Assembly: GCF_000018025.1 (NCBI RefSeq)
Contig: NC_009831.1
Span: 5,374,501-5,438,500 of the forward strand
Length of the DNA stretch: 64,000 nucleotides
Direction of reading: 5' to 3'
Source of the DNA: Shewanella sediminis HAW-EB3
Lineage (GTDB): Bacteria > Pseudomonadota > Gammaproteobacteria > Enterobacterales > Shewanellaceae
The translations under genes and the position numbers were made by a program. This document shows, piece after piece, positions 35,910 through 44,382 of the stretch (positions are counted from its first letter, which is position 1; every line of letters begins with the position of its first letter). Below the pieces are notes generated by a model. That model searched no databases and was not told the DNA's origin. It was given only the letters and a program-made list of their open reading frames with translations.

Positions 35910-36010
35910 TATGCAATTCAGGCTAGGACATAAAAGGACGCTTTCGATGCGTTAAATGAGAGAGATCACGCATTGGGGCGAGGAATCCAAACCTAGGTAC
36001 AATTATTGCT

Positions 36011-36898
36011 ATGATCTCTCCATCGAATGTTCAAAATGAGTTACTAGCCTTGAGCCAGCACAAACCCAGCTTAATCAAAACCGATACCGATGTGCCGCTA
36101 ACTATTGCCGTTAACGCCATAGATGAGAATGGAGAACGCGTCGAGAAGCACATTGCTTGCGAACGTCCGCTCATGGTCTACCTTAACTGGCGCCCTATCG
36201 TGACCTTGATGACCTTAGGTGCACGGGCCGAATCCCTCGCGCTGGGATATCTGAAAAACCAAGGCTTCATCTCCGACCTTAAGCAATTAGAGTCTGTGAT
36301 TGTCGACTGGGATGTGAACTCGGCAGCCATTATCACATCGGAAAGCACGGCTGACTTAGAGGAGAAGCTCTCTGAGAAGACCGTCACCACTGGTTGTGGC
36401 CAGGGCACTGTTTACGGCGGTTTCATGGATGGACTCGATGATATCGTTCTGCCTCAACCACAACTCAAACAGAGCATGATCTATAGCCTGCTGAAAAATA
36501 TCAGCACTTATAATGAAACCTACAAGAATGCCGGTGCAGTTCATGGTTGTGGACTGTGTCAGGATGATCAAATAGTCGACTTTGTTGAAGATGTGGGTCG
36601 TCATAATGCGGTAGATACGCTCGCCGGTGAGATGTGGCTAAAGCAAGACACAGGCAATAACAAACTCTTTTACACCACCGGGCGTCTGACCTCAGAGATG
36701 GTGATAAAAGTGGCTAAGATGGGCATACCCGTCGTGCTGTCGCGCAGCGGTGCAACTCAGATGGGACTGGAACTCGCACAAAAACTTGGCATCACCATGA
36801 TTGCCAGGGCAAAAGGCAAGCACTTCCTCATCTACCATGGTGACGAAAATGTCGAACTCGATGCGATGCCACCTAAACGTCCGGCTAAAACCAGTTAA
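36011..36898 (+). CDS. fdhD: Formate dehydrogenase accessory sulfurtransferase FdhD
   Basis: FdhD passes sulfur from a cysteine desulfurase to the bis-MGD cofactor of FdhA, which is essential for activity. The 295-residue protein has the FdhD blocks ERPLMVYLNW, TLGARAESLALGYL, EDVGRHNAVDTLAGEM and TTGRLTSEMVIKVAKMG. The usual CxxC loop is altered: this protein has TTGCGQGT with one cysteine (C129) and a second set C180/C183 in GCGLC. There is no ribosome-binding site before the ATG, and TACAAT lies only 8 nt upstream, so the mRNA may be leaderless. Confidence 0.93.
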   Translation: MISPSNVQNELLALSQHKPSLIKTDTDVPLTIAVNAIDENGERVEKHIACERPLMVYLNWRPIVTLMTLGARAESLALGYLKNQGFISDLKQLESVIVDWDVNSAAIITSESTADLEEKLSEKTVTTGCGQGTVYGGFMDGLDDIVLPQPQLKQSMIYSLLKNISTYNETYKNAGAVHGCGLCQDDQIVDFVEDVGRHNAVDTLAGEMWLKQDTGNNKLFYTTGRLTSEMVIKVAKMGIPVVLSRSGATQMGLELAQKLGITMIARAKGKHFLIYHGDENVELDAMPPKRPAKTS

Positions 36899-36985
36899 TA
36901 GAAACAATAAAACAGCTAGCCAGTTTGAACACGATAAAATATATTTTCAGGAGTTCTCCCTAGAACTCTTCCGTAAGGAACAGCA

Positions 36986-37891
36986 ATGACAGAACCAAGC
37001 GAACTCGTCTACATGAGCGCAAAACAGGTCGCTGAGTATTTAGATCTTAATGAAAAAAAGGTCTATGCCATGGCGAACGACAGAGTCTTACCCGCGACTA
37101 AAATCACGGGTAAATGGCTGTTTCCTAAGATTCTTATAGACCGCTGGATCATGGATTCTTGCCACAGCGGCATGCTGTCAGATCGTATGCATATCACAGG
37201 CAGCGATGACCCTCTGCTGTCTATGCTGGTCTCCCGCTTGATGACCCAGATTGGTAAGAGCGACTTGATCAGTTACAGCTCGACCGGTTCACGAATGGGC
37301 TTAGATCTCCTGTCCCGTGGCTACGCCGATGTCTGCACACTGCACTGGGGTAGCGTAGATGAACGTAACATCCGCCACCCGGCACTGCTTAAGGGCTACG
37401 CCAACCACCAGCAATGGGTCATGGTTCACGGTTATACCCGTAAGCAGGGGCTGATGGTACGCAACGATATGCTGCAACAATGTCAGGAGGAGGATAAGAT
37501 TGCCTCGCTGCCCTGGCGCTGGGTCGACAGACAGGCAGGCGCAGGCAGTCAACAACACCTGGAACACTGGCTAATGAAGCAAGGCGCCGCCCTGTCTCAT
37601 CTTAACGCCAATGTCACCGCCTACAGCGAGCGTGAACTCGCCGCCTTTATCGCTCGTGGCGATGCCGATATCGGTTTCGGCTGCAAATCGGTTGCTATGG
37701 AGAGTGGCCTCAGCTTTATACCGTTGGTCACAGAATCCTTCGACTTCGTCATGCCACAGGGGATCTACTTCCGCCGCCAGCTGCAGCACCTGTTCGATAT
37801 GCTTGCCAGCACCCAGACACGGCAACTGGCCGCCACGTTAGGTGGGTATGATCTCACTGACTGTGGGCAGTTGCTGTGGAATCCTAGTTAG
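36986..37891 (+). CDS. HTH plus periplasmic-binding-like regulator next to fdhD
   Basis: A 301-residue cytoplasmic protein. Residues 8-58 form an excisionase/MerR-type helix-turn-helix (MSAKQVAEYLDLNEKKVYAM, then a recognition-helix and wing region ending WLFPKILIDRWI). From about 75 it has a type-2 periplasmic-binding fold of the PBP-like family related to ModA and tungstate-binding proteins (SYSSTGSRMGLDLL, RQAGAGSQQHLEHWL, ADIGFGCKSVA). It is therefore a ligand-sensing regulator, perhaps of an oxyanion. AAGGA precedes the ATG. It is 87 nt after fdhD and probably cotranscribed. Confidence 0.85.
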   Translation: MTEPSELVYMSAKQVAEYLDLNEKKVYAMANDRVLPATKITGKWLFPKILIDRWIMDSCHSGMLSDRMHITGSDDPLLSMLVSRLMTQIGKSDLISYSSTGSRMGLDLLSRGYADVCTLHWGSVDERNIRHPALLKGYANHQQWVMVHGYTRKQGLMVRNDMLQQCQEEDKIASLPWRWVDRQAGAGSQQHLEHWLMKQGAALSHLNANVTAYSERELAAFIARGDADIGFGCKSVAMESGLSFIPLVTESFDFVMPQGIYFRRQLQHLFDMLASTQTRQLAATLGGYDLTDCGQLLWNPS

Positions 37892-38327
37892 GTAAGATTC
37901 GAGGTTTTAGGGGCTAGGAGCGAGGCTGGTAAAGCTAAGACGACGCTTCGCTATTGATTCGAGGTTCGAGGTTTCAGGCTCTAGGGGCGAGGCTGGTGAA
38001 GCCAAGACGACGCTAACGCTGTTAGGGGTTGTCGGTTAACAACCTGCGGCGGTGCTGCATAAGGATATGCGAATGTCGTGATCACATGGCCAACGATATT
38101 CCCGACATAATGACGGCATTCCCTATATCCCTATAGGTCAGATGTGAATGAACGACCTTAAGTGCAGATACCTCTGCTAGACGCCGGCTCTTGATTTCAA
38201 AAGAGTCTTCCTTGTAGGCTCAGCCAAAACATCCATGTTTTGGAAGCTCGCAGCCGCGTCTACACCGGGTTATCAATCTCTTCGAATTGGCGTTAATGTT
38301 TAAAAGGCTACGACCCCTTTATTCCAT
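37892..38327. repeat. Hairpin-rich non-coding island, left arm
   Basis: No gene. It begins with two imperfect tandem copies (37896-37955 and 37956-38025) that share GATTCGAGG, GCGAGGCTGG and AAGACGACGCT. It continues with short hairpins, including CCTATATCCCTATAGG at 38122-38137, and ends with the 76-bp element at 38213-38288. Such sequences are typical of Shewanella intergenic DNA. Confidence 0.7.
38213..38288 (-). repeat. Dispersed cruciform element, copy A
   Basis: A 76-bp element. The outer arms TGTAGGCTC and CTACA surround the inner hairpin CCAAAACATCCATGTTTTGG (38224-38243), and the conserved tail TCAATCTCTTCGA follows. The same outer parts are at 63033-63108 with a different inner stem. 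The tail ends about 40 nt from the stop codon of the small gene at 38328. Confidence 0.8.
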
Positions 38328-38588
38328 TTAGTGTTTCATAAAGATATTCCAAACCCATCCTAATAGATTAGGAATTGCTTTAGGAAATAGGAATGCTAAT
38401 AATGAAAACATTGACACCAAAATCAAAAAGCCTTTTCCACCAACGGTAAAATCGAGCTGCAAAGCTAATAGGTTTTGACTAATTTTAAGACTTAGAAATA
38501 AACTGGTAGGTACAGAAAAGAAAAGAGAAGCAAAAACACTTATTAATCTATCAGAAAATGTAACCTTATCTTGTCTGGAACGCCTCAT
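38328..38588 (-). CDS. Small membrane protein of unknown function
   Basis: An 86-residue, AT-rich gene. The protein has a charged start (MRRSRQDKVTFSDRL) and two or three membrane segments (about 15-35, 48-70 and 72-84). I do not recognise a family with certainty. Base composition is clearly lower in GC than that of the neighbours, and hairpin-rich repeats lie on both sides, which suggests acquisition as a unit. AAGG directly abuts the ATG, so the ribosome-binding site is doubtful. Confidence 0.55.
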   Translation of the reverse strand: MRRSRQDKVTFSDRLISVFASLFFSVPTSLFLSLKISQNLLALQLDFTVGGKGFLILVSMFSLLAFLFPKAIPNLLGWVWNIFMKH

Positions 38589-39077
38589 CCTTGAATACCT
38601 CTAACCGCTACACTGTGTATGTTCACAGCATCAACATGAACTTAAGGTAGTTAGCGTTTTTTTACAAGGCTTAGACTTCCCTAACAGATATCAAAACACT
38701 CGGCATACCAAGCAAATCTCCAGATACGATGATTCCCCGTTGGAAGTTGCTGAGGAGGATTGAAGAAAATCACGTGATTGAGGCATGGATGCCGAGATAG
38801 CCTTAGGTGAGCCATGGATGGCGAATATGAGGCGATAGTTATTTTCGAAAATACACCGAGGCCCGTACTCAATGCATGTAACTTCGTGAGGGGCGGCATG
38901 GGGAGTTGGGAGAGGGGGGATTGCTGTTGATCCTCCCTTTCCCTCGGGTGTGGGTGGAAAACCCACGACGTTTCTCGGCTGACAAGCCGAAGAGTGATGC
39001 AATCACTCATCTCGAGTTGTTAGACGAAGTCTAACTATCAAGGTCAGGCTAAGCCTGATAAATAAACCGTTCAAAGG
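38589..39077. repeat. Hairpin-rich non-coding island, right arm
   Basis: No gene that I trust. Palindromes include AATCACGTGATT (38768), GGCATGGATGCC (38782), GCCATGGATGGC (38811) and TATTTTCGAAAATA (38840), followed by the row of five hairpins at 38950-39058. Two of them carry CATGGATG, the reverse complement of the CATCCATG core of the cruciform element. Confidence 0.65.
38950..39058. repeat. Row of five short perfect hairpins downstream of rlmF
   Basis: In order: GTGGGT-ACCCAC, TCGGCT-AGCCGA, GAGTGAT-ATCACTC, GTTAGAC-GTCTAAC and TCAGGC-GCCTGA. The stems are 6-7 bp with loops of 3-5 nt, and all stems differ in sequence. The row ends 20 nt from the rlmF stop codon and would be transcribed as the 3' end of rlmF mRNA. 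Confidence 0.8.
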
Positions 39078-40292
39078 CTAAGAACGATACTTAGCCCAGA
39101 GCGCCTGCTGCTTAGGCGTGAGATAACTCCAGGCCAAAACCCGTGTAAGCTTATTACCTTGTGCCATATCTATGGTCTTCACCGTCACCGCCCCCACCTT
39201 TTCCAGTGCGGCGTAGCAAGGCTGCAGATTCTCTTTCTTGGACACCAGGCTGGTGAACCACAAACATTGAGTGGCGAAATCTTTACTCTCGCGGATCATG
39301 TTAGCGAGAAACTGCTTCTCGCCGCCCTCGCACCAAAGCTCGGCCTTCTGGCCACCGAAGTTAAGCTCATTGGCATCAGGTTTAGCCTTACTAGCTGCAG
39401 GCTCAGGCTTATGTCCTTTCGCCGCTCGGTTAGCCGCTAAGTTCTTCACCTTACGAAGGCTACCTTCGCTCGCCTCACTCAATGATGCGTGAAATGGCGG
39501 GTTACAGAGGGTGATATCGAATCGGTCGTCTGCTTGAATGATGCCATGAAACACTTTTTGATGATCGGTTTGCAGCCGTGTCTTTAACTTGCCTTGCAAG
39601 GCCTTGTTTTGCCCGACAATCCGATTAACGTTCTCTATCGACAGCGGGTCTACATCGCTGGCGACAAACCGCCAGCCGTAGGCTTGAATGCCGAGTATCG
39701 GGTAGATGCCATTGGCACCGGTACCGATATCCAGGGCATTAATCTTCATTCTTTTCTGAGACTTATACCTCTGCTTAGGCGCTGAAGATTCTGGTTTAGA
39801 AGCGTATGGGACATTTTGTCTAGTCCCTATCTCCTCAACCTGCTCCTCTGCTTTATCCCCAACCGTGTCCGAGTCAATTCCGGCCAACAGATCGGCAATA
39901 TAGTGAAGGTAATCGACCCGACCGGGGATCGGAGGACAGAGAAATCCTGCCGGGATATCCCAATACTCAATCCGGTAGTGAAGTTGCAGCAGGGCCAGGT
40001 TCAATGCCTTAACGGCTAAGGGATCGGCGAAATCTATCGAAAGGTTACCGTATGGATTCGGTCTGACATAAGGTTTTAACGCCGGTGATGCCTCAATCAG
40101 CTGTTCAAAATCATAGCCGTCCCTATGCAGGTTTCGCTCATGGAGGCCTTTCTTCTCTGTCGTTTCGGGCTTGCCTCTTGTATCGAGCTTTGCTTCAGAC
40201 TTAGCTTTCAGCTTGCCTGCTGGCTTTTTTCGTCGGGTCTGCTTCTGAGTTGTCTGTTTCTGGCGGTTCTGTTTTTGAGAGTGCTTAGTCAT
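39078..40292 (-). CDS. rlmF: 23S rRNA (adenine-1618-N6)-methyltransferase RlmF
   Basis: Methylates A1618 of 23S rRNA. The core is diagnostic: LHERNLHRDGYDFEQLI, then LDIGTGANGIYPILG (SAM motif I) and the N6-adenine catalytic motif CNPPFHAS. The 404-residue protein is longer than E. coli RlmF (about 308) because of a lysine- and glutamine-rich N-terminal extension (about 45 residues, likely RNA-binding) and low-complexity inserts at about 145-180 and 290-315. It stands alone between non-coding islands and a FliL-like gene. Confidence 0.93.
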   Translation of the reverse strand: MTKHSQKQNRQKQTTQKQTRRKKPAGKLKAKSEAKLDTRGKPETTEKKGLHERNLHRDGYDFEQLIEASPALKPYVRPNPYGNLSIDFADPLAVKALNLALLQLHYRIEYWDIPAGFLCPPIPGRVDYLHYIADLLAGIDSDTVGDKAEEQVEEIGTRQNVPYASKPESSAPKQRYKSQKRMKINALDIGTGANGIYPILGIQAYGWRFVASDVDPLSIENVNRIVGQNKALQGKLKTRLQTDHQKVFHGIIQADDRFDITLCNPPFHASLSEASEGSLRKVKNLAANRAAKGHKPEPAASKAKPDANELNFGGQKAELWCEGGEKQFLANMIRESKDFATQCLWFTSLVSKKENLQPCYAALEKVGAVTVKTIDMAQGNKLTRVLAWSYLTPKQQALWAKYRS

Positions 40293-40351
40293 ATGGGATC
40301 TTATGCCGTCAGCCGAGACACTAACGGCAGCAGTAGAGGGAGGTGAAAAAT

Positions 40352-40765
40352 CTAATCGTAGAGATACTTAGTGAAAAGCAGGTTGACGATAATGGCCTTG
40401 CCGGTTTCCCGTTCGATAAGACGATTGACTGTGTCATAGCATTCACGTCTGATCTCTTCGCGTCCGGTCAGTGATTTAACCTTATCGGCGGTCTGGCTTC
40501 CCATGATCTCCAGAATGGCGGCACGCAACAGAGGATCATGATGCTCGAGGGCGATCAGGTCGTCGGGATCTTTCACCATCAGCTCGATACCGATGCGTAC
40601 AAAGCCCATCTTCTTACCGGTAGAGATATAATTGGTGATGAGATCGGGTTCGAAGCCATAATAGGCGTAGTTATCTACAATATCTCCGTCTTCGGCATAA
40701 GCACCAAAGCTGAAAACGGTCGCGACTAAAATAAGCAGTAGCGATGCTAATTTTTGAATTTTCAA
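40352..40765 (-). CDS. Short FliL-like secreted protein
   Basis: A 137-residue protein with a signal peptide (about residues 1-24, ending AYAED). The mature part has the FliL pattern: ALEHHDPLLRAAILEIMGSQ, then LTGREEIRRECYDTVNRLI and a terminal strand ending LLFTKYLYD. No other flagellar gene is nearby, so this is a stand-alone FliL-domain paralogue rather than the basal-body FliL. It is divergent from ubiC. Confidence 0.75.
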   Translation of the reverse strand: MKIQKLASLLLILVATVFSFGAYAEDGDIVDNYAYYGFEPDLITNYISTGKKMGFVRIGIELMVKDPDDLIALEHHDPLLRAAILEIMGSQTADKVKSLTGREEIRRECYDTVNRLIERETGKAIIVNLLFTKYLYD

Positions 40766-40873
40766 GAATGACTCCTACTCTTGTGTAACAAATGCCTGCT
40801 GATCTTTCTGGCTATCATATTCCAGCATGCTAGACTGCACCAGTTTGCCAGCCAGTATTGTACCGAGAATTAA

Positions 40874-41437
40874 ATGAGTGTGACTAGGTTAAGCTTCCCC
40901 TATGGTGAATCAATTCAGTGGTTTTCACCAGAAAAAACCATCGATCTTCCCAAATCACCTTTAACCGATTGGTTACTTTCATCTGAGAGTTTAACTCAAA
41001 AATTACGCTCTTACTGTGATGAATTTGAAGTTAAGGTGCTCGGTGAAGGAACATTAGTCCCATTCGATAACGAATTTCCAAATCAGAACAAGGTGTGGGT
41101 CCGCGAAGTCCTGCTCTGTCTGGATGGTACCCCCTGGATTTTTGCCCGAACCTTAATTCCGGGTAGCCTGCTGGATAAGAAAAAAAACGAGCTGTTAAAC
41201 CTCGGTACTCGCCCACTGGGTGAGCTGCTTTATACCAACAATGAGTTTACGCCGGGTAAGATTGAGGTCGCGCATTTCACCCCTTGTCAGAAGCTGGCTG
41301 AACTGACCAAATCTCTCCACCAGCCTCTCACTCAAGAGTTGTGGGGGCGTCGACGCTATTTCTCCTATCAAGGCGAGCAGCTTATCGTCGGTGAGACCTT
41401 CCTGCCCGCAGCCCGTCAGGCGATTGAAAGACTATAA
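40874..41437 (+). CDS. ubiC: Chorismate pyruvate-lyase UbiC
   Basis: First committed step of ubiquinone synthesis: chorismate to 4-hydroxybenzoate plus pyruvate. The 187-residue protein has the family blocks [20 protein letters not shown] (active-site R77) and VGETFLPAA (catalytic E174), and [15 protein letters not shown] in between. The ribosome-binding site is weak (GAGAAT). No ubiA follows, unlike in E. coli; the next gene is convergent. Confidence 0.92.
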   Translation: MSVTRLSFPYGESIQWFSPEKTIDLPKSPLTDWLLSSESLTQKLRSYCDEFEVKVLGEGTLVPFDNEFPNQNKVWVREVLLCLDGTPWIFARTLIPGSLLDKKKNELLNLGTRPLGELLYTNNEFTPGKIEVAHFTPCQKLAELTKSLHQPLTQELWGRRRYFSYQGEQLIVGETFLPAARQAIERL

Positions 41438-41512
41438 TTACGCTGACAATCTGTCTCAGAGTCTGAACCTAAGAGTATCTCTAAGTTTAAGCCTAACCGC
41501 TAAAATTAATCA

Positions 41513-44368
41513 CTAAGAGTACCGTCTTCTTAAACCAAATATTGCGAGTAGCCCGAGGCTAAACCAACTCAGACTTCCCCCACCGGATCCCGAATCTGTC
41601 GATGGAGTCACCGGCGGCACAACCACAGCTGCAGTCACTGTAACCAGCGTAGAGAAGGTGCTCACATTGTTAGCTTCGTCGGTCACCGCAAGCGAGACTG
41701 TATAGCTGCCCTCATTGGCATAGATATGGCTGGGCGACAACAAGGTACTCGTCTGCCCATCACCGAAACTCCACAGGTAGCTGAGCTCACCCACTCCCGC
41801 ACTCGAGGCGTTACTCAGTGTGATACTAAGATCATCACTGACATAACTAAAGTTTGCGGTAGGAGGAACCTGAACGTTAATTAACAGCAGATCACTGGCT
41901 GTCGCACCTGTGCTATCGGTAACCAGCAGGGAAACCGCATAGTCATTTGACTCACTGTAGGTATAGGTGGGATTAGCCAGCGTGCTGCTTGCACCAATGA
42001 CACCAAACTCCCAGGCATAGGTGTAACTTCCCTCTCCTCCGGTCACAGCAGCGCTGAAGCTTACCGTTCCCGCCGCCTGCTGAGCGGTAATGGTTGCACT
42101 AAGCGCCTCAGGCTCAGGGGTCACACCTTCGGCATATTTCAAGCGCACGGTAGCACTGCTCGAGTCGTTACTCTGCGCTACGACCTCCATTGTCAGACCT
42201 AACTCAGGCAAGATAATACCGGCCTGAGGTTTGAGTGGGGCGCTGTAATCCAAATTGTCATCAAACAGAGAGACAGATGTCAGGTGCTCATCACCAAAAT
42301 AGCTCGACTGGTTGAACATGCTGAATGTGGCATCGCGGATCTGTATATCGGTACTGTTATTCCCGATCAGATTCTGATCGGCATCGACGACGCCGATTAA
42401 GCCCACGCCGGCATGTTCACTGGAGTTATTATCTGAATAACTGAAGTTTTCTAACCATAGCAAGACTCCGGGCTCATAAGAATGGCTGGGTAAACCCGCA
42501 TCTACACCGTTATGGCTACGTAGCTGGATGATATAACGACGGGCGTCACCGGGACGCTGGCTATCTATTCTGGAAAAGCCGGCTAAACTCATGGTGGCTG
42601 GTGTTTCCGCATCATCAAGGTAAGCCTGTGAGGCTGCCGCCATGATAACGAGGTTATCGATAGCCAGTCCGTAATCTCCAACGGCTTCGTCGGTACGATA
42701 GATGATACTTATCTGAGCATTGGCTCGACCGGCATAGGCACTCAGATCATACTCAAGATCGACCCAGTTATCACTTCCCTCGGCACCCGCAATATCGGCC
42801 GAGTTGCCGGTGATGATGTTTCTGGCCCCGTTGATGGTATTGCTCGCCTTAGTGTGATTACCGGCAATGACGACACCGTCGACCATCACCTGGGCGTAAT
42901 CATAATCCAGCTCGATGTTCCAGTGCGCCTTCATCTTCAAGGTAAGGGGGGTTGTGCTTGGGAGGTCTACCTCGAATGAGGCGGCATTGTTGATAAGATG
43001 TCCCTGACCCGAATAGTACTGATAGCTGCCCCCATAGGGCTGCTTAAAAGGAATAGCAGCTGTGGGCAAAGGAATCGATATCTGATTTGTCTGAGCATGA
43101 TTCACCGCTTCGACCAGCTGAACATCCAGGCCTGTCCTGGGAATATTACCGAGCAATATCTCCTGTTCCGTTACCCATCTTCCCTTATACTTTTGTTGCA
43201 GGTATGACTTAGCATAGGGGCTAAAGCCTATAGGTTGTGTCCCTGCAGGCAAGCCAGTCCAACTACCACCCGACATCACCGACCAGGAACCCACGGGGGA
43301 GCCGTCACCCGTGTTAGTGGTGTCATACTCATCGGGCAAGCCCAGATCATGGCCAAATTCATGCACCACGACACCCGCCGCAGCGTCTATGGGCTGCACG
43401 GTGTAACCAAATACTTTCTTACCGGTTCCCGGAACGGTGTAACCCGGATTGCCGCCTGTGTAGACGAAAAAACGGTGAGACCAGATAGCATCGGTCCCAA
43501 GTACGCCACCACCGGCCTCTTCACCGACACTGGAGTGAAACAGCATCACATGGTCGATATCACCATCGGGTTCATCGAAATTTCCATCGCCATCGATATC
43601 GAAGGGATCTTCAACGTCATAACCGGCTAACTCTGCGGCCGACATGCCAGCTACAACCTTGGTCACCGCCTCTTTGACGAGATCCGGTACCGCCTTGTCA
43701 CCACCACTGTTATCGACATCGTTGCCACCATAAAATGAGGCGTTATTATCCGCCGTCACCCAACCCTTGACGTCCCCGGTAAAAAAGAAGCTATCACCCG
43801 AAACCGCCTGATAATATTGATACCCGGTCATTAGGTTTTGCCCCTGAGGGCCGGTAAAACCCGTAGTCGAGAACATCAGGTCCCGATAATGGGCGGTCGG
43901 ATAACTGGGATAGAACATAGGGGTGTCGCTGGCAGTGAGTCGATTGTCATCAAAGGGAAGATCGGGGAAATCGACTAATACCCCCAGCACCTTAACGGTC
44001 TTGGTGATATCGGCATCGGCGAAGGCTACAACGCTCCTCTGCAACTGAGTTTTTCCAGTCTTAAGCTTGGCGCTCGATTTCAGTCTTAGCTTTTCAAATT
44101 GCGCCTCAACGAGCCCTCCCTTACTCTGGAACCCGCTGGCACGTTGAGTAAAGGTTGCTACTGCGGCGCGCTTTTCAGCCTCACTCGCTTCGGCTGACAA
44201 CTCACCTCGTTTAATTAACCAATAGAGGATCTGCTCCTTATTAATGACACCGGCATCGGCCATAGTCCCGTATTCGGCTGCGGCGGGAAGAGAGAGAGCA
44301 CTACTAATTGCAAGGAGCAGTGATAACCCAAGTGTAGAAAGCAGATTAATACCGTTTTTTCTTTTCAT
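41513..44368 (-). CDS. Secreted M6 family metalloprotease with PKD domains and GlyGly-CTERM
   Basis: A secreted zinc protease of 951 residues, in the immune-inhibitor-A type M6 family. It has a signal peptide (about 1-31), a propeptide, and the zinc motif HEFGHDLGLPDEYD at 336-349. A jelly-roll region follows, then two PKD domains (about 765-845 and 848-920; WEFG and WSFGDG motifs) and a C-terminal GlyGly-CTERM signal (GSGGGSLSWFSLGLL then FGLRRRYS). Such tails are cut by rhombosortase and used with type II secretion. The ATG at 44368 with AGGTG upstream is preferred over 44404, which would overlap the upstream gene. Confidence 0.92.
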   Translation of the reverse strand: MKRKNGINLLSTLGLSLLLAISSALSLPAAAEYGTMADAGVINKEQILYWLIKRGELSAEASEAEKRAAVATFTQRASGFQSKGGLVEAQFEKLRLKSSAKLKTGKTQLQRSVVAFADADITKTVKVLGVLVDFPDLPFDDNRLTASDTPMFYPSYPTAHYRDLMFSTTGFTGPQGQNLMTGYQYYQAVSGDSFFFTGDVKGWVTADNNASFYGGNDVDNSGGDKAVPDLVKEAVTKVVAGMSAAELAGYDVEDPFDIDGDGNFDEPDGDIDHVMLFHSSVGEEAGGGVLGTDAIWSHRFFVYTGGNPGYTVPGTGKKVFGYTVQPIDAAAGVVVHEFGHDLGLPDEYDTTNTGDGSPVGSWSVMSGGSWTGLPAGTQPIGFSPYAKSYLQQKYKGRWVTEQEILLGNIPRTGLDVQLVEAVNHAQTNQISIPLPTAAIPFKQPYGGSYQYYSGQGHLINNAASFEVDLPSTTPLTLKMKAHWNIELDYDYAQVMVDGVVIAGNHTKASNTINGARNIITGNSADIAGAEGSDNWVDLEYDLSAYAGRANAQISIIYRTDEAVGDYGLAIDNLVIMAAASQAYLDDAETPATMSLAGFSRIDSQRPGDARRYIIQLRSHNGVDAGLPSHSYEPGVLLWLENFSYSDNNSSEHAGVGLIGVVDADQNLIGNNSTDIQIRDATFSMFNQSSYFGDEHLTSVSLFDDNLDYSAPLKPQAGIILPELGLTMEVVAQSNDSSSATVRLKYAEGVTPEPEALSATITAQQAAGTVSFSAAVTGGEGSYTYAWEFGVIGASSTLANPTYTYSESNDYAVSLLVTDSTGATASDLLLINVQVPPTANFSYVSDDLSITLSNASSAGVGELSYLWSFGDGQTSTLLSPSHIYANEGSYTVSLAVTDEANNVSTFSTLVTVTAAVVVPPVTPSTDSGSGGGSLSWFSLGLLAIFGLRRRYS

Positions 44369-44382
44369 CTGAACACCTATCC

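Noticed and set aside
38681..39010. Minus-strand frames of 103-109 codons upstream of the hairpin row
   Set aside because: The sequence is made of palindromes; the proteins are Pro/His/Ser-rich without a recognisable start signal or motif.
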